This document shows positions 13,055 through 16,417 of a stretch of 16,417 nucleotides of DNA, one piece after another. The stretch is from Chitinophaga pinensis (GTDB lineage: Bacteria > Bacteroidota > Bacteroidia > SXHM01). Location: the NCBI GenBank assembly GCA_945889235.1, contig CAMDBK010000031.1, forward strand, positions 1 to 16,417, read 5' to 3'. Position 1 is the first letter of the stretch. The number at the start of each line of letters is the position of its first letter. The notes beneath the pieces are model-generated. The model had not been told where the DNA came from and searched no databases. It saw only the letters and a list, made by a program, of their open reading frames with translations. The translations under genes were made by a program, and so were the position numbers.

Positions 13055-15481
13055 TTAAAATTTAAAATTGTAAGTGATAGTAGGTAATATCGGGAACAGC
13101 GAGACCTGTTTTGCAACTACACGAAAAGTTCCATCGGCAATACTTCCAGTGTCATCAAAATAAATGAAGAACGGGTTTTGACGGCTGTAAAGGTTGTAAA
13201 TACTCAGGTTCCAGCTTCCCTGAAAATGCTTGTGCGGCTTTCCTTTGTAAGTAATTGAAAGGTCGGCACGGTGATAGGCCGGCATGCGAAACGAGTTGCG
13301 CTGACCATATTCACTCACCAGATTTCCTTCGTAAACATAACGTGCAATTGGCAACGTTAGTGCATTTCCGGTGGAATAAACAAAAATCAAAGACACGTTC
13401 AAACGTTCCGTAAAATCATAGCTGGAAACTAATGAAACATCATGCCTCCGGTCATACTTTGCATCAAACACGCGTCCGAAGTTAAGCGCAGCAAACTGGC
13501 GCGAAGTCTTTGACCAGGTGTAGCCAATCCAGCCGGTAAGCTTTCCTGTTTTTTTCTTAATAAAAAACTCTACTCCGTAAGCCCATCCTTTTCCGAACGT
13601 AAAATTATTATCAGGGTTGTCCAGCACATTATCACCGGGAAGCGCACCATCTTTATATTCAATCTGGTTCTTCATGGTTTTATAATACGCCTCAACCGAA
13701 GTTTCTAATTTATCATTGAAAAAATTACGGAAATATCCTGCTGAATACTGAAGTCCCATTTGTGGTTTAACCAAGGATGTACTGGGAACCCAGATATCGG
13801 TTGGCAACGAAACAGATGAAATAGTAGCAAGATGTATGTACTGATAATTCTGCGTGAATGATGCTTTCACGGAAGATGTTTTTCCTAACGTGTAACGCAG
13901 AGCCAGACGAGGTTCAATGTGGCGATAAACCTGAACACTTTGATTTAATCCTCCATCAATAATCAGTTTCATAATCGGGTTACTTTCATCTACACCTTTA
14001 TAATGAATGGTGTCAGTAGTTTGACCGTATTGGTTTTTTACAAAGCGGTCAAAAGGACCAATCTGTTCAAAGTACGTAGCGCGTAAACCTGCGTTAATCC
14101 TCAGTTTATCGGTTACATCAAAATCATCGGTGATATATAGTGCTGCATCATGAGCATACATGCGGGTAATTTTTCCGAGGTCAAAAGTTACTTCGCCCGA
14201 GCGTGCAGAAGCATTGGTTGGTGTGAAGGTGTGGTAAATATAATTCAGTCCGAACTTAACGTTATGGCGGATGTCAGGTAACCAGTTGTAATCAATCTTC
14301 ACGTTCCAGTCGCGGATGCCCGAGAAAAGTTTAAACTCAAAGTCCTGCTGCCCTGCCGCAAATTCAAACTTATAATCAGTGAAAATAACGGAGGTATTTA
14401 CAAATAACTTATCGTTGTAAAGGTGGTTCCAGCGCAATGATGTAGTTGCATTTCCCCATTTTATTCCTGCACTAAATCCTGATTCACGGTTCTTGAATGA
14501 AAATACATCGCGACCAAAATAACCACTCAGAAACACACGGTCTTTGTCAGAGATACGGTAATTGATTTTCGCATTCAGATCGTAGAAATAATAGCCTGAA
14601 CCTTTGCCTTTTGATGAATCAGGAATAAAAGGGGCAGCAATTAAATCGGCATAGGTTCTGCGTCCTGAAATAATGAAGGAAGCAGTATCTTTTTTTATTG
14701 GTCCCTGCACGGTAAGACGAGAAGCAATAATTCCTATTCCTCCATCAACATGGTATTCTTTGCTGTTACCTTCTTTCATGGAAATATCCAATACAGAAGC
14801 TAACCGACCGCCATAATTAGCAGGCATTCCGCCTTTGATGAGTTCCAGATTTTTTACTGCATCAGCATTGAAGACAGAGAAGAAACCAAACAAATGAGAA
14901 GCATTGTAAACCACTGCCTCATCCAGCAGAATAAGGTTCTGGTCGGGACCGCCACCGCGCACATAAAAACCGGTGTTGCCCTCACCTGAACTTTTTACTC
15001 CGGGCAATAGCTGAATGATTTTTAAAATATCAACCTCACCCATAAATGCAGGTAGTTGTTTAATTGTTTCAATGGGCATATCAACAACGCCCATCTGGGT
15101 TTGCTGAACATTTTTATCGCTTTGCTCACTGGATATAACAACTTCCTTAATGTTTACCGGCACATTCTTCAAGGAGATATTGATACGCTTGTCTTCATTC
15201 AGATTCAGCTTCTCAACATACTCCTGCATTCCGATAAAAGAAGTGGCAAGTGTGTATTCGCCTTCATCAATTGTTATGGAGTAAAAGCCGTACTGATTGG
15301 TAACGGCACCGCGTGTCAATTCTTTGATGTAGACATTAACACCTATCATAAACTCACCGGTAGATTCTTCTTTTACATAACCGCTGATGGTGTGCTTCTT
15401 TGTTTGCTGAGCGTGGGTGTCAGAAGCAAGAAACAAGAAGCAGGAAACAAGAAATAAGAGAAGTAATGAAAGGCGAAACAT
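13055..15481 (-). CDS. TonB-dependent receptor with carboxypeptidase-regulatory-like domain
   Basis: Outer-membrane active transporter: a 22-strand barrel with a plug, energised by TonB-ExbBD. 808 residues. Signal peptide 1-24 (cleavage after THA). A carboxypeptidase-regulatory-like domain follows at ~30-112 (ISGYVKEESTGEFMIGVNVYI, TNQYGFYSIT), then the plug at ~130-235 (LPGVKSSGEGNTGFYVRGGGPDQ, LLDEAVVYNASHLFGFF, IKGGMPANYGGRLASVLDI). The barrel runs from ~245 to the end and finishes with the outer-membrane C-terminal Phe (TYNFKF). The length is shorter than classic SusC (about 1000), and the partners are DUF4249 lipoproteins rather than SusD. First gene of a three-gene operon with gaps of 3 and 0 bp. 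The substrate cannot be told from sequence; no sugar-processing genes are nearby. Part of the signal peptide is encoded by a 14-bp tandem repeat. Confidence 0.94.
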   Translation of the reverse strand: MFRLSLLLLFLVSCFLFLASDTHAQQTKKHTISGYVKEESTGEFMIGVNVYIKELTRGAVTNQYGFYSITIDEGEYTLATSFIGMQEYVEKLNLNEDKRINISLKNVPVNIKEVVISSEQSDKNVQQTQMGVVDMPIETIKQLPAFMGEVDILKIIQLLPGVKSSGEGNTGFYVRGGGPDQNLILLDEAVVYNASHLFGFFSVFNADAVKNLELIKGGMPANYGGRLASVLDISMKEGNSKEYHVDGGIGIIASRLTVQGPIKKDTASFIISGRRTYADLIAAPFIPDSSKGKGSGYYFYDLNAKINYRISDKDRVFLSGYFGRDVFSFKNRESGFSAGIKWGNATTSLRWNHLYNDKLFVNTSVIFTDYKFEFAAGQQDFEFKLFSGIRDWNVKIDYNWLPDIRHNVKFGLNYIYHTFTPTNASARSGEVTFDLGKITRMYAHDAALYITDDFDVTDKLRINAGLRATYFEQIGPFDRFVKNQYGQTTDTIHYKGVDESNPIMKLIIDGGLNQSVQVYRHIEPRLALRYTLGKTSSVKASFTQNYQYIHLATISSVSLPTDIWVPSTSLVKPQMGLQYSAGYFRNFFNDKLETSVEAYYKTMKNQIEYKDGALPGDNVLDNPDNNFTFGKGWAYGVEFFIKKKTGKLTGWIGYTWSKTSRQFAALNFGRVFDAKYDRRHDVSLVSSYDFTERLNVSLIFVYSTGNALTLPIARYVYEGNLVSEYGQRNSFRMPAYHRADLSITYKGKPHKHFQGSWNLSIYNLYSRQNPFFIYFDDTGSIADGTFRVVAKQVSLFPILPTITYNFKF
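15422..15460. repeat. 14-bp tandem repeat in signal-peptide codons of the TonB receptor
   Basis: AGAAGCAAGAAACA (15422-15435) and AGAAGCAGGAAACA (15436-15449) differ at one base, and a degenerate third unit AGAAATAAGAG follows. On the coding (minus) strand this reads as TTCTTGTTTCCTGC-like units that encode the SCFLFLAS part of the signal peptide. A-rich GAAACAAGAA repeats are common in Bacteroidota spacers (from memory). Confidence 0.75.
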
Positions 15482-15518
15482 CTGCGGACTATCGGCTATA
15501 GGCTTTTTTTTGAACGCG

Positions 15519-15526
15519 CAAATGTA
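15519..15526 (-). promoter_or_regulatory. Candidate -7 promoter element for the TonB-receptor operon
   Basis: The minus strand reads TACATTTG, an exact match to the Bacteroidota -7 consensus TAnnTTTG, 38 bp upstream of the receptor ATG. That would give a leader of about 30 nt. No good -33 TTTG is found at the expected 19-21-bp spacing (a TTTC lies 16 bp upstream), so the call is tentative. Confidence 0.35.
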
Positions 15527-15593
15527 AATGTTTTAGCTGCGCGAAAGAGAAGAGATAACAAGCGACTATTAAATTTTGTTTTAGCGTAACGTA

Positions 15594-15628
15594 TTCGAAG
15601 TGACAGAAGCCTACGCTCAGGGTGACAA
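15594..15628. repeat. Degenerate copy of the CTACGCTCAGGGTGACA repeat
   Basis: CTACGCTCAGGGTGACAA (15611-15628) matches the right half of the copy at 11132-11156, but the preceding TTCGAAGTGACAGAAGC no longer matches. It lies in the 159-bp spacer between the helicase stop and the receptor start. It looks like a decayed or rearranged element. Confidence 0.65.
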
Positions 15629-15640
15629 GCTGCCTATCTT

Positions 15641-16417
15641 CTATCTTCTGGAGCCAAACCACTTTTTCTTAGAGGTATTGGCTGCTGATTTAGGGCGCGA
15701 GTGGCCATTGTGTCCTCTGCCCTGTTGTTGTACAGGCTTCTCAGGGTTATGGTCCATCAAGGGAAAAGGATGATTGGCAATAACAGGTATTTTCTTTGAA
15801 ATAAGTTTCTCCACATCGCGCAGGTATTCTTTTTCTATGGCATCACAAAACGAAAGCGCGGTGCCTTTTGCCCCTGCTCTGCCTGTTCTTCCAATGCGGT
15901 GTACATAGGTTTCCGGGATATTTGAAACATCATAATTGATTACATATTCCAACTCATCAATGTCAATTCCGCGGGCGGCTATATCAGTTGCTACCAGCAC
16001 GCGGGTGGTTTGTGCTTTAAAGTTTGTTAAGGCACGCTGTCTTGCATTTTGTGTTTTGTTGCCGTGTATGGCTTCTGCTTTGATGTTGTGCTTCACCAGA
16101 ATACGGACTACTTTATCAGCACCGTGTTTGGTGCGGGTAAAGACCAACGCGGTTTTTATGTTTTTATCTTTCAACACCTCAACCAGCAAGGCGTTTTTAT
16201 TTCCCTTGTCAACAAAGTAAACGTGTTGTTGAATAATGTCAACCGTTGATGAAACGGGCGTTACAGATACCTGCTCAGGATTGTGCAGAATGGTGCTTGC
16301 CAGCTTTACAATTTCGGGCGGCATGGTGGCTGAGAAGAAAAGCGACTGACGCTTTTTAGGCAATGCTGCAATCAGCTTTTTCACATCGTGGATAAAGCCC
16401 ATGTCTAACATACGGTC
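15641..16417 (-). CDS. DEAD-box ATP-dependent RNA helicase (5' end outside window)
   Basis: RNA-unwinding helicase of the RhlE-like group, probably in ribosome assembly or RNA turnover. Only the C-terminal 258 residues are present. The frame is open through base 16417 and begins D-R-M-L-D-M-G-F, so the first visible Asp is the last residue of the DEAD motif and the ATG at 16411 is internal. Motifs in order: SATMP (motif III), ALVFTRTKHGAD (IV), HGNKTQNARQRAL (Ib-like/QxxR), VLVATDIAARGIDI (V) and YVHRIGRTGRAG (VI). A short basic, Gln/Gly-rich tail (QQQGRGHNGHSRPKSAANTSK) ends in KKWFGSRR and probably contacts RNA. Subfamily assignment is approximate because the N-terminal half is missing. It lies upstream of the TonB-receptor operon on the same strand, with a 159-bp gap and no clear terminator. 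Confidence 0.94.
   Translation of the reverse strand, partial: DRMLDMGFIHDVKKLIAALPKKRQSLFFSATMPPEIVKLASTILHNPEQVSVTPVSSTVDIIQQHVYFVDKGNKNALLVEVLKDKNIKTALVFTRTKHGADKVVRILVKHNIKAEAIHGNKTQNARQRALTNFKAQTTRVLVATDIAARGIDIDELEYVINYDVSNIPETYVHRIGRTGRAGAKGTALSFCDAIEKEYLRDVEKLISKKIPVIANHPFPLMDHNPEKPVQQQGRGHNGHSRPKSAANTSKKKWFGSRR

Noticed and set aside
16411..16411. ATG at 16411 as helicase start
   Set aside because: It lies within the DEAD motif region (D-R-M-L-D); the ATP-binding half must lie beyond the window.

Overview
The window looks like a chromosomal segment from a member of the Bacteroidota. The evidence is a TonB-dependent receptor with an N-terminal carboxypeptidase-regulatory-like domain followed by two DUF4249 lipoproteins, a TPR/beta-propeller envelope protein of the PorE type, a PAS-SpoIIE phosphatase typical of the phylum, few Shine-Dalgarno sequences, AT-rich spacers and many short palindromic intergenic repeats. 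No rRNA, tRNA, CRISPR array, phage or transposase was seen. Both ends cut through genes.

Layout. Bases 1-1635 (+) hold the 3' part of a PAS-PAS-PAS-SpoIIE signalling phosphatase. It ends at GC-rich palindromes and a bidirectional terminator shared with a minus-strand block. Read from right to left, that block is a ~1111-residue envelope protein (3703-7038), clpS (3373-3660), a short nfeD (2805-3275) and floA (1808-2800). A 160-bp divergent spacer with a perfect 13-bp inverted repeat separates it from fadD (7198-8850, +) and a SpoIID/LytB-type glycan-cleaving protein (8897-10066, +). These face trxB (10139-11074, -) across a nested palindromic repeat. Upstream of trxB is a tightly packed minus-strand operon: TonB-dependent receptor (13055-15481), DUF4249 lipoprotein A (12101-13051) and DUF4249 lipoprotein B (11162-12100), with 3-bp and 0-bp gaps between stop and start codons. 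The right edge holds the C-terminal half of a DEAD-box RNA helicase.

How the genes fit together. The receptor and its two paralogous lipoproteins probably form one outer-membrane uptake or binding unit. nfeD-floA is a conserved membrane-microdomain pair. The envelope protein and the SpoIID-like enzyme both act on or bind the cell wall, but they are not in one operon. fadD, trxB and clpS are housekeeping genes.

The most unusual signal is that secretion signals keep coinciding with repeated or palindromic DNA. In four neighbouring genes (SpoIID-like, both DUF4249 proteins, TonB receptor) the 5' coding region for the signal peptide is made wholly or partly of an inverted repeat, a terminator-like hairpin or a short tandem repeat. 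In two cases the purine-rich arm encodes the Lys/Arg n-region and the pyrimidine-rich arm encodes the Leu/Phe hydrophobic core. The two DUF4249 paralogues carry unrelated palindromic elements at the same place, between the coupled start codon and the lipobox.
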